Assembly (NCBI RefSeq): GCF_018129005.1
Contig: NZ_JAAEDL010000014.1
Span: 1-64,000, forward strand
DNA length: 64,000 bases
Direction of reading: 5' to 3'
Origin: Neoroseomonas eburnea
GTDB taxonomy: Bacteria > Pseudomonadota > Alphaproteobacteria > Acetobacterales > Acetobacteraceae
Shown one piece after another: positions 30,599 to 40,559 of the stretch. Positions within the stretch are counted from its first letter, which is position 1. Every line of letters starts with the position of its first letter. A program made the translations under genes and the position numbers. The notes under the pieces are model-generated. The model did no database searches, was not told where the DNA came from, and saw nothing but the letters and a program-made list of their open reading frames with translations.

Positions 30599-31624
30599 TC
30601 ACCCTCGCCTGCCCCGCACCGCCTCTCTCGCCAGCCCCAGGATCGCCGCCCGTGCCACCGCCTCGTCCGGCGTCCCGGTGGTCTTGGTCAGCCGCTCCGC
30701 CTCCAGCAGAGCGCTGCCGGCCGCCGCCAGCATCTCCGGCTTCCAGATCCGCAGCGCGCGCTCGAAGGCAGGGCGGCTCTTGAAGAAGACCGGCGGCCGC
30801 AACCCTTCCAGCGCGTCCCGTGGCGCAGCGCCCTTGGCCACGGCCTGCGCCGCGACTTCCAGCCGCTGCACGTGGCGCAGCGCCCCGCGCACCACCTGAA
30901 CGGCATGCGCGCCCTCGGCAAAGGCCGCGTCCAGGGCGCGGTCCGCCCGCGGTGCATCGCCCTCGGTCGCTGCCAGCAATGCCGCGTCCAGGTCGAGCGC
31001 CGACCCTTCCGCCAGCGAGGCCAGCGCGTCCTCCTCCGTCACGCGACCGCCGGCGCCGACATACAGCGCCAGCTTCTCGCATTCCCGCCGCATCAGCAGC
31101 CGGTCCTCGCCGAGGCGCTGCGCCATCCAGGCGACCGCCAAGGGCTCGGCGGAGACGCCGAATTCCCGCAGCAGCGCGGTGATGGCGGTTTCCAGCGCCG
31201 CGCCGGTCTCCGCGTAGCAGGCGATCACCGCCGCCTCGGGCCCGGCCTTCTCCAGCGCCGCGCGCAGCCCCTTGCGGCCGTCGAGCGTCCCGGCCTCGAG
31301 CAGCACGATCCCCGGCCCCCTGCCGGCCAGCACCGCCTTGGCGGCGTTGGCGAGGCCATCCGTAGCGTCCCGCACCCGCACCAGACGGCCTCCGCCGGTC
31401 AGCGCCGGCGTCCCGGCTTCGCCCGCGAGCAGCGTCGCGTCCTTCGCCGCCATCTCGCGCGGGATCTCCACCAGGCGGAAGGGATCATCGCCGGCGACCG
31501 CGCGGGTCAGCGCCTCGCCGCGCTCGCGCACCAGGCCGCCATCCTCGCCGTGGATCAGTACGATCCGCACCGCACCGGGATCCGCCAGAAAGCCCGCGAT
31601 CCGGCGCGCGTCGAGCTTGGCCAT
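30599..31624 (-). CDS. holA: DNA polymerase III subunit delta
   Basis: A 341-residue clamp-loader subunit that opens the beta sliding clamp. The N-terminal part (RIVLIHGEDGGLVRERGEAL, DPFRLVEIP) and the helical collar region (YVGAGGRVTEEDALASLAEG; later AFERALRIWKPEMLAAAGSA) match alphaproteobacterial HolA. Sequence conservation in this family is low, and position is strong support: leuS-lptE-holA is a common alphaproteobacterial order, convergent with parAB. Start MAKLDARR, eight bases after the lptE stop. Confidence 0.93.
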   Translation of the reverse strand: MAKLDARRIAGFLADPGAVRIVLIHGEDGGLVRERGEALTRAVAGDDPFRLVEIPREMAAKDATLLAGEAGTPALTGGGRLVRVRDATDGLANAAKAVLAGRGPGIVLLEAGTLDGRKGLRAALEKAGPEAAVIACYAETGAALETAITALLREFGVSAEPLAVAWMAQRLGEDRLLMRRECEKLALYVGAGGRVTEEDALASLAEGSALDLDAALLAATEGDAPRADRALDAAFAEGAHAVQVVRGALRHVQRLEVAAQAVAKGAAPRDALEGLRPPVFFKSRPAFERALRIWKPEMLAAAGSALLEAERLTKTTGTPDEAVARAAILGLAREAVRGRRG

Positions 31625-31631
31625 CGGCCGC

Positions 31632-32153
31632 TCAGCCTGCCTGCGTCCGCTCAGCCTCGAAGCGGACCGCGAGCCGCCGGACCATGTCGTCCGCGAGCTG
31701 CTCCACCAGCCGACGTTCCGTCGCCTCGCGTGCCGCCTCCGCCGCGAAGAACTGGTTCTCCGGCACGTTGTAGGCATCGAAGCTGCGTTCGACGCCATTG
31801 GCGACCAGCCGGGGCGGGGCCGCGGTGTCATAGAGGAACCAGTTCGCCGTGGCGGTAACGCGCACCCGGCTTGGGGTGCCATCGCGGGCGAAGCCCTGCA
31901 GCTCGACGCCATAGGCCAGGCCGACGCGCAGGTCGTAGCGCGCGGGGGCGCCCGTGCCCGAACCGAGCCGCTCCTCGAGCTGGCGGCGCAGGAGCTGCCC
32001 GTTGCGCTCGACGATCAGGCCGACGCGAACGGTCTCCAGACCCGGTGCCGTGGCGCCGGGGGCGCGAGGACCGTGCAGGGGCCGGAACCCGCAACCCGAG
32101 AGCAGGAGCAGCCCGAGGACCGCCCGGCGCGGCGAGGGCTCCGTCCTGCCCAA
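31632..32153 (-). CDS. lptE: LPS-assembly lipoprotein LptE
   Basis: A lipoprotein of about 173 residues that plugs the LptD barrel in the outer membrane for LPS export. The signal ends in the lipobox LLLLSGCGFRPLHG, with the conserved CGFxPL after the cysteine. A beta-rich body contains FLYDTAAPPRLVANG and the AREATERRLVEQLADDMVRR helix. No ATG is available near the signal, so I propose TTG at 32153; upstream the frame runs into a repeat copy and has no family resemblance. Order leuS-lptE-holA. Confidence 0.88.
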   Translation of the reverse strand: MGRTEPSPRRAVLGLLLLSGCGFRPLHGPRAPGATAPGLETVRVGLIVERNGQLLRRQLEERLGSGTGAPARYDLRVGLAYGVELQGFARDGTPSRVRVTATANWFLYDTAAPPRLVANGVERSFDAYNVPENQFFAAEAAREATERRLVEQLADDMVRRLAVRFEAERTQAG

Positions 32154-32190
32154 ACCCGTCCGGCCAAATGCCTCGAGGCCTTCGAAGATG

Positions 32191-32262
32191 TCGGGTCCCG
32201 AGGGCCTTTCGGCCCGCGGTGGGGAAAGGTCCGGAGCAGGGCGGCGCCCTGCTCCGCGGCGC
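32191..32262. repeat. Intergenic repeat family A between leuS and lptE
   Basis: TCCCGAGGGCCTTTCGGCCC, then GGTGGGGAAAGGTCCGGAGC and a GCAGGGCGGCGCCCTGC hairpin next to the leuS stop. It interrupts the otherwise tight leuS-lptE-holA unit and may attenuate lptE expression. Confidence 0.6.
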
Positions 32263-32265
32263 GCC

Positions 32266-34872
32266 CTAGACCACAAGGTTCACCACCCGTCCCGGCACAT
32301 GGATGCGCTTGCGGATCGGCTTGCCGCCGAGAGCGCGCTGCACGTTCTCTTCCGCCTCCGCCGCGGCGAAGATCGCTTCCTCGCTGGCGCCGACCGGCAC
32401 TTCGATGGTCGCGCGCAGCTTGCCCAGCACCTGCACGGCGAGGGTCACGCTTTCCGCCACCAGCAGGGCCGGGTCGGCCTCAGGCCACGGAAGCTGCGCC
32501 ACCAGCGCGGCATCGTCCGGCCGCAGCATCGACCACGCCTCCTCCGCCAGGTGCGGCATCATCGGCGCGGACAGGCGCGCCAGCATCTCCAGCGCCTCCC
32601 GCTTCGCGCCGCCCGGCGCGTCCTTCGCCGCCTCGATCGCATTGGCGAATTCATAGAGCCGCGCGACCGCGACATTGAAGGCAAAGGTTTCCAGCGCCTC
32701 CGTCACCGCCGCGATGGTCCGGTGCGTCGCGCGGCGCAGCGCCTTGCCCTCCGCCTCCGGCGCCGTGCCGGCGGGCGGCAGGGACGGCAGCGCGTTCTCC
32801 ACCATGCGGAAGACGCGCTGGGTGAAGCGGTAGGCGCCGGCGACGCCGGATTCGGTCCACTCCATGTCCCGGTCCGGCGGATTGTCGCTCAGGATGAACC
32901 AGCGCGCCGTGTCGGCACCGTACTTCGCGATGATCGCGCCCGGGTCGACGGTGTTGCGCTTCGACTTCGACATCGCCTCGACGCGGCCGATGCTGACAGG
33001 CTCGTTGCCGCCCTTCAGCGTGGCGACGCGCGTGCCGTCCGCCGCGGTGCCGAACTCGACTTCCTCGGGGTACAGCCAGCGGCCATCGGCGCCCTTGTAG
33101 CTCTCGTGCTGCACCATGCCCTGGGTGAACAGGCCGGCGAAGGGTTCCTCCACGCTCAAATGCCCGGTCGCCTTCATCGCGCGGGAGAAGAAGCGCGAAT
33201 AGAGCAGGTGCAGGATCGCGTGCTCGATGCCACCGATGTACTGGTCCACCGGCAGCCAAGCATCGACCGCGGCCTTCGTGACCGGCGTCTCGGCGCGCGG
33301 GGAGCAGAAGCGCGCGAAGTACCAGGAGCTGTCGACGAAGGTATCGCAGGTGTCCGTCTCCCGCCGCGCGGGCTTGCCGCAGGACGGGCAGTTGACGTGC
33401 TTCCAGGTCGGATGGTGGTCGAGCGGATTGCCCGGCTTCGAGAAATCAACGTCCTCCGGCAGCCGCACCGGCAGGTCGCCCACCGGCACCGGCACCGCGC
33501 CGCAATCGTCGCAGTGGATCACCGGGATCGGGCAGCCCCAGTAGCGCTGGCGGGAGACACCCCAGTCGCGCAGGCGCCAGTTCACAACGCCGGTGCCGAC
33601 GCCGAGGCGTTCCAGCTCCTCGATCGCGCTGCGCTTCGCCTGCGCGACGGGCAGCCCATCGAGGAAGCCGGAGTTGAACGCCGTGCCATCATCGGTGAAG
33701 GCCACGTCGGCCACGCTGAAGCGCGCCGGATCGGCGCCATGCGGCAGCACGACGGGCGTGACCGAGAGCCCGTACTTGCGCGCGAATTCAAGGTCGCGCT
33801 GGTCGTGCGCCGGGCAACCGAAGATCGCGCCGGTGCCGTATTCCATCAGCACGAAATTGGCGATCCACACCGGGTATTCCTGGCCAGTGAAGGGGTGCTT
33901 CACGCGGAAACCTGTGTCGAAGCCCTTCTTCTCGGCCTGTTCGATCGCCGCTTCCGAGGTGCCCATGCGGCGGCATTCCGCGACGAACTCGGCCGCGGCG
34001 GGATTCTGCGTGGCGGTCGCGGCGGCCAGCGGATGCTCCGCTGCGACGGCGAGGAAGGACATCCCGAACAGCGTGTCCGGCCGCGTCGTGAAGACCTCGA
34101 CATCGCGGATGCCGTCCACCGGCTGCGCCAGGGCGAATTTCAGCCGCGCGCCCTCGCTCCGCCCGATCCAGTTGGACTGCATGAGCTTCACGCGCTCGGG
34201 CCAGCGATCCAGCGTGTTCAGCGCTTCCAGCAACTCGGGCGCGAATTTCGTGATCGTGAGGAACCACTGGGAAAGCTTCTTCTTCTCGACCAGCGCGCCG
34301 GAACGCCAGCCGCGTCCGTCGATCACCTGCTCGTTCGCGAGCACCGTGCTGTCCACCGGATCCCAGTTCACCCAGGATTCCTTGCGCTCGACCAGCCCGG
34401 CCTTCCAGAAGTCCAGGAACAGCCTCTGCTGCTGGCCGTAGTATTCGGGGTCGCAGGTGGCGAATTCGCGCGCCCATTCCAGCGACAGGCCCATGCGCTT
34501 CAGCTCGTCGCGCATGTTGGCGATGTTCTGGTAGGTCCAGGCGGCCGGGTGCACGCCGCGCTCGCGCGCCGCATTCTCGGCGGGCAGGCCGAAGGCGTCC
34601 CAGCCCATCGGGTGCATTACCAAGTGTCCGCGCGCCCGCTTGTAGCGCGCCACCACGTCGCCCAGCGTGTAGTTCCGCACATGCCCCATGTGGATCTTGC
34701 CACTGGGGTAGGGAAACATCTCCAGCACGTAGTACTTGCGCGCGCCCGCCGGCGGCACGTCGGGCACGGAGAAGCAGCCACGCTCCTCCCATGCCTGCTG
34801 CCAACGCGGCTCGGCGGCGGCGAAGTCGTAGCGGGGGACCGCCTTGTCCTGGGGTGCTGGGATGTCGTTCAT
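32266..34872 (-). CDS. leuS: Leucyl-tRNA synthetase
   Basis: An 868-residue class I synthetase. The HIGH equivalent is [20 protein letters not shown] (about residue 55), the KMSKS loop is [15 protein letters not shown], and a CP1 editing domain sits between ([20 protein letters not shown], then [15 protein letters not shown] with the conserved editing Asp). A zinc-like CxxC pair occurs in HCDDCGAVP and [10 protein letters not shown]. The C-terminal anticodon-binding region is complete. Starts at the ATG of MNDIPAPQ. Confidence 0.97.
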   Translation of the reverse strand: MNDIPAPQDKAVPRYDFAAAEPRWQQAWEERGCFSVPDVPPAGARKYYVLEMFPYPSGKIHMGHVRNYTLGDVVARYKRARGHLVMHPMGWDAFGLPAENAARERGVHPAAWTYQNIANMRDELKRMGLSLEWAREFATCDPEYYGQQQRLFLDFWKAGLVERKESWVNWDPVDSTVLANEQVIDGRGWRSGALVEKKKLSQWFLTITKFAPELLEALNTLDRWPERVKLMQSNWIGRSEGARLKFALAQPVDGIRDVEVFTTRPDTLFGMSFLAVAAEHPLAAATATQNPAAAEFVAECRRMGTSEAAIEQAEKKGFDTGFRVKHPFTGQEYPVWIANFVLMEYGTGAIFGCPAHDQRDLEFARKYGLSVTPVVLPHGADPARFSVADVAFTDDGTAFNSGFLDGLPVAQAKRSAIEELERLGVGTGVVNWRLRDWGVSRQRYWGCPIPVIHCDDCGAVPVPVGDLPVRLPEDVDFSKPGNPLDHHPTWKHVNCPSCGKPARRETDTCDTFVDSSWYFARFCSPRAETPVTKAAVDAWLPVDQYIGGIEHAILHLLYSRFFSRAMKATGHLSVEEPFAGLFTQGMVQHESYKGADGRWLYPEEVEFGTAADGTRVATLKGGNEPVSIGRVEAMSKSKRNTVDPGAIIAKYGADTARWFILSDNPPDRDMEWTESGVAGAYRFTQRVFRMVENALPSLPPAGTAPEAEGKALRRATHRTIAAVTEALETFAFNVAVARLYEFANAIEAAKDAPGGAKREALEMLARLSAPMMPHLAEEAWSMLRPDDAALVAQLPWPEADPALLVAESVTLAVQVLGKLRATIEVPVGASEEAIFAAAEAEENVQRALGGKPIRKRIHVPGRVVNLVV

Positions 34873-35220
34873 TGCGCGCGCGCGTCTCGTGCCAAGCGGA
34901 AGCGGAAGGAGACGGATGCATAAGCCCCGCCGCGCCGGATTCCTAGGGCGCGACGCGCCACTCGCCGCCCTTCGCGTCACGCTGGCCCGCCTGCGGGGTC
35001 CCAGCATGGGCCTCGCCGCCGTTCCGGGCTGGCCGCGCAGGGGCGCCACACGGCCATGCCGCCAGCTTCCATTGGCAAACTGGATGCGCCGGACCACCTT
35101 CCCGGCGCTGGTGCGGCTGACCAGGGGCGCAGAGGCGTTCAGCCTGGCCAGCGCATCCCCTGTGGCGGAGGGTGGTGGCCGGCTGGGCAGATCCGCCCCT
35201 CGCCCTCGGGCGGGCTTCCC
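34873..35220. other. Gap upstream of leuS without recognisable gene
   Basis: 348 bases. Open frames here have no family resemblance. It should contain the leuS promoter. A short GGGCGAGGGGC-like inverted stretch near 35196-35215 is close to the end of the DUF3576 gene. I see no further feature. Confidence 0.5.
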
Positions 35221-35787
35221 CTACCGCGTCGCCGTCGACTGGCTCCGCAGCTCGCGCGCGCGGGCCAGAACACGGTCCTCAAGCTCGGCGCCCGTGGCCG
35301 GGGCCACCAGCGCGTCCACCCAGTTGTTGCCCTGGCGCACCTGGCGGAACACCGAAATACGCACCCCGTCCGAACGAAGCTGCCGTCCCATGACATAGGC
35401 GGTGGCCTTGAAGCGCTCGTTCCCGGCACCCGGGGGCGAATACCAGTCGGTGATGATGACGCCGCCGAAGGGGTCGGCTGAGGCCAACGGCATGAAGGCC
35501 AGCGTGTCCAGCGTGGCGCGCCAGAGGAAGGCGTTCACGCCGAGGCCGGTGCCGCCGCCGGTGTCGTCCCGCGGCGTGCGGGAGGTGCCGAAGAGGACGA
35601 TGCCGTCATCCTGCCCGGTCAGGCGCCCGGCCACGCGTTCGCGGCCGCTGCCGGCCGCGTATTCGTTCCGGCCGACTTCCCGGACATTGTCCGAGCCACA
35701 GGCCCCGAGCAGCGCGGAGACGCCGAGGGCACAGAAGACCGCAACGCGGCGGCGGCGGGGCATGGTCATGGGGATGGCGCGTGTCAT
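35221..35787 (-). CDS. DUF3576 domain lipoprotein
   Basis: A lipoprotein of about 188 residues with signal and lipobox VSALLGACGSDN. The body contains GLGVNAFLWRATLDTLAFMP, GGVIITDWYSPPGAGNERFK and ISVFRQVRQGNNWVDA, the conserved DUF3576 core of alphaproteobacterial proteins; function unknown. The family often lies upstream of leuS, as here. An internal Met at 35769 (MTMPRRRR) is an equally possible start. It is expected to be anchored in the envelope. Confidence 0.85.
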   Translation of the reverse strand: MTRAIPMTMPRRRRVAVFCALGVSALLGACGSDNVREVGRNEYAAGSGRERVAGRLTGQDDGIVLFGTSRTPRDDTGGGTGLGVNAFLWRATLDTLAFMPLASADPFGGVIITDWYSPPGAGNERFKATAYVMGRQLRSDGVRISVFRQVRQGNNWVDALVAPATGAELEDRVLARARELRSQSTATR

Positions 35788-35831
35788 GGCACGGCCTTGT
35801 AGCGCCTGAATTGGGGCGCTGAAAAGACGAA

Positions 35832-35857
35832 GGGCGGCAGGGTTGCCCCTGCCGCCC
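35832..35857 (-). terminator. Terminator of the porin gene
   Basis: Perfect 11-base arms GGGCGGCAGGG and CCCTGCCGCCC with a four-base loop; on the minus strand the stem is followed by TTCGTCTTTTC. It begins 25 bases after the porin stop. Confidence 0.85.
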
Positions 35858-35881
35858 CCGAAAGTCACGCTTTCTGACGGA

Positions 35882-37267
35882 TCAGAAGGCGAGGCGGATG
35901 CCGCCCATCAGCACGTTGATGGTGCGGGTGTTGCTGCCGTTGAACGAGGCCAGCGTGGTGCCGCTGCCGCCGTAGCGGGCGTCGGACGGGGCGCTGGTCG
36001 GAATGTTCTCGTCGTTGATGTTCTGGTAGATCACGTAGGTCGCGAGACCCGGCGCCAGGGTGTAGACGGCGCCGATGCCCCAGGCGGTGTGGGTGCGGTC
36101 GTCGAGGTCGCGGATCACGCCAGCGACGCGCTGCGAGCCGTTCGACTGCTTGCCCTGGCCGAAGTTACCACCGATCAGCAGCGGGCCCATCGTGTAGGTC
36201 GCGCCGATGATGAAGTGCTGGCTGTCGTCCAGACCGGCGTTCAACGCGCTGCGGGCCACCGAGGAGCCGTTGTAGGCGCCCCAGGTATACTCGCCGCCGA
36301 GGGCGAAGCCGTAGGCGGAAACCGTCAGGCCGACCGTGTAGGCGTTGACCTGCTGCGGGCGCGGGTTGAGCACCGCGCCGGTCGAGGCGAGGCGCGGGGC
36401 GTCGGCGTACTGGGTGCCGAAGCCGGCGTTCACGCCCACCGGGCCGAAGGTGCCGCGGTAGCGGATGGCCGCCGAGAGCTCGTTCTCGAGCCCCGTCCGG
36501 TCGCGCTGCGCAGACGCGGAGGCCGGCAGGTTCTCGCGCTCGCCCTCACCGCCGTTCGCCGCGTAGGACACGCCGAAGTCGAAGCCGGCGAACTGCGGCG
36601 ACAGGTAGGTGATCTTGGTTGCGTCGCTGCCGTCGTTGATGCCCGACAGGACGTAGTTCGAGTACAGGCCGGTGCCGACGATGAAGTCGTACCAGTCGCC
36701 GTCCGAGGCGACCAGGCCGGCCGACGGGGCGCGGACCTGCAGCAGGCTCGCCGCGCTGTCTTCCTGGCCGAAGCGCAGCGTGCCGAGGTTCGGGAAGGAC
36801 AGGTAGAGGTAGGCCTCGTCCATCGACACCGTGGTGCCGTCGGCGGCGCCGGTGGCGGTGTTGTCCATCTGGAACTCGAACACCGCACCGTAGGTCATGC
36901 CGTTGGCGGCACGGCCGTCGATGAAGACGTTCAGCTCGAGGTCGTTGCGGAAGTCATAGCGCTGGCGCGCCTGGCGGTTCGCCGCGGCGCCGGTCAGGCC
37001 CTGGGCGTCGTTGCGGCTGCGCGCGCGGTCCCAGTCGTCCTGGATGCCGGCCATGCTGAAGTCGAAGAAGCCGCCCAGGCGAACCGTCAGGCCGCTCGCC
37101 GCCGCGATGGCGGGCGTCGGGGCCGTCACGCCCTGCGTCCCGACCACGGCCGCGCCGGACAGCGGGGTGGCACCCGGAGCAGTGGTCACACCGGTCTGGG
37201 CGAACGCCGCCGGCGCCAGCAGGGCGGCGCCGACAACAGCGGTCGTCCCCAGCAGAATCTTGCGCAT
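35882..37267 (-). CDS. Outer membrane porin
   Basis: A 461-residue trimeric-type porin. The signal peptide MRKILLGTTAVVGAALLAPA is cut after AFA. The mature protein opens with FDFSMAGIQDDWDRARSRND-like strands, alternating beta segments and acidic loops (GTLRFGQEDSAASLLQVRAP), and ends in a typical barrel strand with terminal Phe (NVLMGGIRLAF). GAGGAGGA lies just before the ATG and the gene has its own strong terminator, which suggests high expression. Substrate selectivity is not evident. Confidence 0.93.
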   Translation of the reverse strand: MRKILLGTTAVVGAALLAPAAFAQTGVTTAPGATPLSGAAVVGTQGVTAPTPAIAAASGLTVRLGGFFDFSMAGIQDDWDRARSRNDAQGLTGAAANRQARQRYDFRNDLELNVFIDGRAANGMTYGAVFEFQMDNTATGAADGTTVSMDEAYLYLSFPNLGTLRFGQEDSAASLLQVRAPSAGLVASDGDWYDFIVGTGLYSNYVLSGINDGSDATKITYLSPQFAGFDFGVSYAANGGEGERENLPASASAQRDRTGLENELSAAIRYRGTFGPVGVNAGFGTQYADAPRLASTGAVLNPRPQQVNAYTVGLTVSAYGFALGGEYTWGAYNGSSVARSALNAGLDDSQHFIIGATYTMGPLLIGGNFGQGKQSNGSQRVAGVIRDLDDRTHTAWGIGAVYTLAPGLATYVIYQNINDENIPTSAPSDARYGGSGTTLASFNGSNTRTINVLMGGIRLAF

Positions 37268-37440
37268 TCTAGTCCTCCTCATGGCCGGCGAACCGGCAGT
37301 TCCCAGGGCCCACCTGCCCCCCCGGACAGGGTCCGACATCGAATTCCCGCCAAGCAGGCAGAAAGGCAGTGTCGTGGCCTGCCCGGACTATGTCCCGCCC
37401 ACACCGGGACGGGCAACCGTGCAGACGCCCGGGCCGCGAC

Positions 37441-38100
37441 TTACCTGAGACACTGTGGCGAGAGCGCCACAGCCTGTGGCGCCAGCCCGCCGATCGCCGC
37501 CACCCCTGCGGCGCGTCGCGGCACCCTCCGAAGGGTCCGCACCGCCACCCCGCCGAGTGCCACGACCGCCACACCGCCCAACCGCCGCACCTCCGCCTGC
37601 CAGCGCAGGGGGCCAAGCGCCGGCGCGCCCGGGTGGCTCGCCGTCGGGAACAGCGGCGAGAGGAATACCAGCTCCGGCCGCAATCGCCTTACCCTTGCAA
37701 CTCCGGCCGCGCCGCCATGCGCGGCCATTGTCAGCACCGCCCCCGGCAGCCCGGCCCGGCGCGCCGCCAGGAAGGGCAGCAGGCCACGCGCCACGCGCCG
37801 TTCCGGCAGATGCAGCCCGGCCCCGGCGGCCAGCGCCGCCCGCCCGTCACCCGCCACCACCAGCGCGAGCCCACGCCGCCGCGCCACGGCGCGAAGCCGG
37901 CCCAGAGCCGCGGGTGCCATGCCGCGCGCCACCACCCCGGCGCCGCGCGGCAGCCGCGCCGCCGCCTCACAGGGGTCCGGCAGGCGAACCGGATCCGAGA
38001 ACAGCCATAACCCCGGCAGCCGGCGCCCCCGCCGCCACGGTGGATGGACGCGCCGCGCCCCTGCGCCGGGCAGCGCGATCAGGCGCCCCGCATCACCCAC
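37441..38100 (-). CDS. TenI/ThiE-like TIM-barrel protein (thiamine phosphate synthase family)
   Basis: A 219-residue protein whose C-terminal part (LVFLSPLFPTASHPGAPALG, then GVAVVALGGV) carries the phosphate-binding features of the TMP-synthase/TenI fold. The central VAGDGRAALAAGAGLHLPER corresponds to the ThiE INDR-x-x-LA-GxHL-Q stretch, but the Asn-Asp-Arg and Gln residues are not conserved, so true ThiE activity is doubtful; TenI-like aminase or another role is possible. The start overlaps the end of the TPR/ATP-grasp gene by eight bases. Confidence 0.7.
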   Translation of the reverse strand: MGDAGRLIALPGAGARRVHPPWRRGRRLPGLWLFSDPVRLPDPCEAAARLPRGAGVVARGMAPAALGRLRAVARRRGLALVVAGDGRAALAAGAGLHLPERRVARGLLPFLAARRAGLPGAVLTMAAHGGAAGVARVRRLRPELVFLSPLFPTASHPGAPALGPLRWQAEVRRLGGVAVVALGGVAVRTLRRVPRRAAGVAAIGGLAPQAVALSPQCLR

Positions 38101-40126
38101 GCCGCGCCCGGCGCAGCACCAGGTCGCAGAAGGCCGCGGAGATCCGCCCGATGCCGGGCAGCAGGTACTCGAAGCCTTCGCGCGCCTCGGCGAACATCGC
38201 GCGCATGCTGGGGTTCGCCTCGAAGACCACCAGCCGGTCGTCGGGCAGCAGCGCCGCGTCGATGCCGAAGAAATCGAGGCCGAGCCGATCCGCCATTTCC
38301 CCCACCGCGATCAGCCGCGGCACGCCGAAGCGCTTCTCGAAGTGCTCGAGGTAGTCGATCTCCCGCGCCTGCTCCTCCGGATGCGCGCGCATGTAGGCGC
38401 GCGAATTCCGATGGTGGATGTTCCAGTCATCCGCGGTCGCCCAGTGCTCGGGCAGCACGCGGCCGCCGACGCAGAGCAGACGCGTCTTTCGCCACAACCC
38501 GTCGGCGTCGCGGAAGTCGACAAACTCGGTGATGAAGAGATCGGTCGAGGCCGGCAGCGCGGCGAGTTCCGCTTCGGCGCGCAGCAGCACCATGCCCTGC
38601 CCGGTATGCGTGCCGGCCGGTCGTGCGATCACCGGGAAATCGACCCCCGCCTCCGCCATCGCCGCCCGCACCGCCGCCGCCGTGTCGGGGGCGGCGGTCA
38701 CGCGGAGCACGCGCGGGATGACCAAGCCCTCGATCCCCGCGAACAGCGCGGGGGCGAGGTCCCGCGCCGCCTGCGGCACGCTGGCCGGCGCATTGATCAC
38801 CGGCAGGCCGAGTTTCTCCAGCGCCGTCGCCGCCAGGGCGAGGCTGCGCCGCATCCCCTCCGGCTCGGTGATGGCGTTGTAGGCCACGTCGCAGCGCGGC
38901 AGGCGGTCGAGCAGGCCGGGATCCTCGGCCAGCGCATCCACATAGAGGTCGACGCGCGCGAAACGCGCCGGGTCGAGGTGCTCGACCGCGTTGTTGTGGC
39001 CCTCGGGCAGCTTGGCGCCGCCGGGGGCGGGCTGGAAATGGCCGTCCTCCAGCGCCTGCAGGACCAGCACGGTCGCCTCGGCCGCGCCGCGCGCGGGAAT
39101 GTGGACGAAGGGCCGCAGCCGGACCGCCTGGCGTGAGGCGGCCTGCGCCGCCGGCACGTCGCCGCGCGCCGCCGCCGCCACCGCGGCCGCGAGATGCGCA
39201 TGGTCGTCGCCCGGTGCCAGGGCGACCGCGCGGGCGGCCGCCTCGGTCGCCGGCTCGTCGAGCCAGGCCAGCAGCAGGGCGAGGTTCGCATGCGCCTGGG
39301 CGAGGTCCGGCTTCGCGGCGATGGCGCTGCGGAAGGCGTTCGCCGCATCCGCCATGCGGCCGAGCGCGCGGAGCGCAAGGCCGAGGCTGTTCCACGCCGC
39401 CGCGGCGCGCGGGTCCTGCGTGACCACCTGACGCAGCGCGGCCTGCGCTTCCTCCATCCGGCCGAGGCCGATCAGGAGATCCCCCAGCCGATGGCGCGCG
39501 AGGCCGAGGCCGGAGTTCAGCGCCAGCGCCCGGCGCAGCGTCGCCTCGGCCTCCGCCGCCTGGCCCAGATCCGCCAGCGCGCCGCCGAGATTGGCTTGCG
39601 CCTCCGCGAAATCGGGCTTCGCCGCGACCGCTTCGCGGTAGGCGACCACAGCGCCGAGCGTGTCCCCGGCTTGAGTGCGCACATTCCCCAGGGCGATCAG
39701 CGCGCCGGGATGGCCCGGCCGGGCGGCGAGGGAGGCCTCGATGGCCTTCTCCGCCTCCTCCAGCGCGCCACGACCGCTCAGCAGGATGCCGAGGTTGAGC
39801 AATACCACAGCATTCGCCGGTTCCCGGGCCAGCACGCGGCGGAAGGTCGCCTCGGCTTCCGCCGCCTGGCCGGCCATGGCCTGGGCGTTGCCCAGCGCGA
39901 CCACCCAGGAGACAGGAGCATTCTCCGCCCCCGCCGCCCGGCCGAGCGGCGCCAGCGCATCCTGCAGCCGCCCCAGGCGCAGCAGCGCCATGCCGCCGAC
40001 ATGCTGCACGCCGGGGTCGGCGGGGGCGGATTTCAACGCGGCGCGGGCGGCGGTCTCCGCCTCCGCGGGGCGGCCGGCGCGGAAAGCGGCCTCGACGGCG
40101 CGGAGGTGTTCGGCGGGTTGGCTCAC
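38093..40126 (-). CDS. TPR-repeat protein fused to an ATP-grasp domain
   Basis: A 677-residue fusion. Residues about 1-335 are some ten tetratricopeptide repeats (for example ALGNAQAMAGQAAEAEATFR; LGLALRALGRMADAANAFRS). Residues about 340-677 resemble an ATP-grasp ligase: LEKLGLPVINAPASVPQAAR, FPVIARPAGTHTGQGMVLL, FITEFVDFRDADGLWRKTRL, and the Mg-binding strand DFFGIDAALL...LVVFEANPSMRAM. The GTG at 40126 has AGGAAGG seven bases upstream. An amide- or peptide-bond-forming activity is inferred; the substrate is unknown. No peptide precursor is seen nearby. Confidence 0.8.
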   Translation of the reverse strand: MSQPAEHLRAVEAAFRAGRPAEAETAARAALKSAPADPGVQHVGGMALLRLGRLQDALAPLGRAAGAENAPVSWVVALGNAQAMAGQAAEAEATFRRVLAREPANAVVLLNLGILLSGRGALEEAEKAIEASLAARPGHPGALIALGNVRTQAGDTLGAVVAYREAVAAKPDFAEAQANLGGALADLGQAAEAEATLRRALALNSGLGLARHRLGDLLIGLGRMEEAQAALRQVVTQDPRAAAAWNSLGLALRALGRMADAANAFRSAIAAKPDLAQAHANLALLLAWLDEPATEAAARAVALAPGDDHAHLAAAVAAAARGDVPAAQAASRQAVRLRPFVHIPARGAAEATVLVLQALEDGHFQPAPGGAKLPEGHNNAVEHLDPARFARVDLYVDALAEDPGLLDRLPRCDVAYNAITEPEGMRRSLALAATALEKLGLPVINAPASVPQAARDLAPALFAGIEGLVIPRVLRVTAAPDTAAAVRAAMAEAGVDFPVIARPAGTHTGQGMVLLRAEAELAALPASTDLFITEFVDFRDADGLWRKTRLLCVGGRVLPEHWATADDWNIHHRNSRAYMRAHPEEQAREIDYLEHFEKRFGVPRLIAVGEMADRLGLDFFGIDAALLPDDRLVVFEANPSMRAMFAEAREGFEYLLPGIGRISAAFCDLVLRRARRG

Positions 40127-40559
40127 CTGGTTGCCTTCCTGGTTTCGCAGCATGGCGCGGGCTGGCATCCCGCGGGCGCGCAGGTCTTAGAGCAGATCGC
40201 CGGTGGCTGGAATCAGCCGCATAGGTGGAGTTGCTGGCCGGGAATTGGCAGGCGCGGTTCGGTTGTGGACGGAGAGAGGCTCTGCCCCTCTCCGGACCTC
40301 ACCCCGCCAAAGGGCTGTGCCCTTTGGAATGCCGGCACTTGGCGCCGTGCGCTGCTGGCGGTCTGCTTACCGAGGCCCGCTGCCGCGCGCGGGGCACAAC
40401 AGTCGTGCCCGTCGCCAAATATCGGTTTCCAAAGGCCTTTGGTGGGGTGGTCTGGAGGGGGCAACGCCCCTCCGATCCCTTCGTCCATCCTCGCCCGAAC
40501 CGGGCAAAGCGCCCCCCCCTCATTCCTGCCCCTCCCGCAGCCTGCTAGGCTCCGCCCCC
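40127..40559. repeat. Intergenic repeats (families D and A)
   Basis: A 433-base gap with no gene. A family D unit, TAGAGCAGATC followed by a GGCTG/CAGCC stem with loop GAAT, lies at 40188-40223. A complete family A pair follows: left arm about 40268-40335 (GAGAGGCTCTGCCCCTCTCC, ACCTCACCCCGCCAAAGG) and inverted right arm about 40425-40482 (GGTTTCCAAAGGCCTTTGGT, GGAGGGGGCAACGCCCCTCC), about 90 bases apart. Confidence 0.7.

Noticed and set aside
35843-39136. Very long open frame on the plus strand opposite the porin and TPR/ATP-grasp genes
   Set aside because: It is Arg/Ala/Gly-rich with no domain resemblance and runs antisense to a clear porin and its terminator; high GC removes stop codons from the antisense frame.
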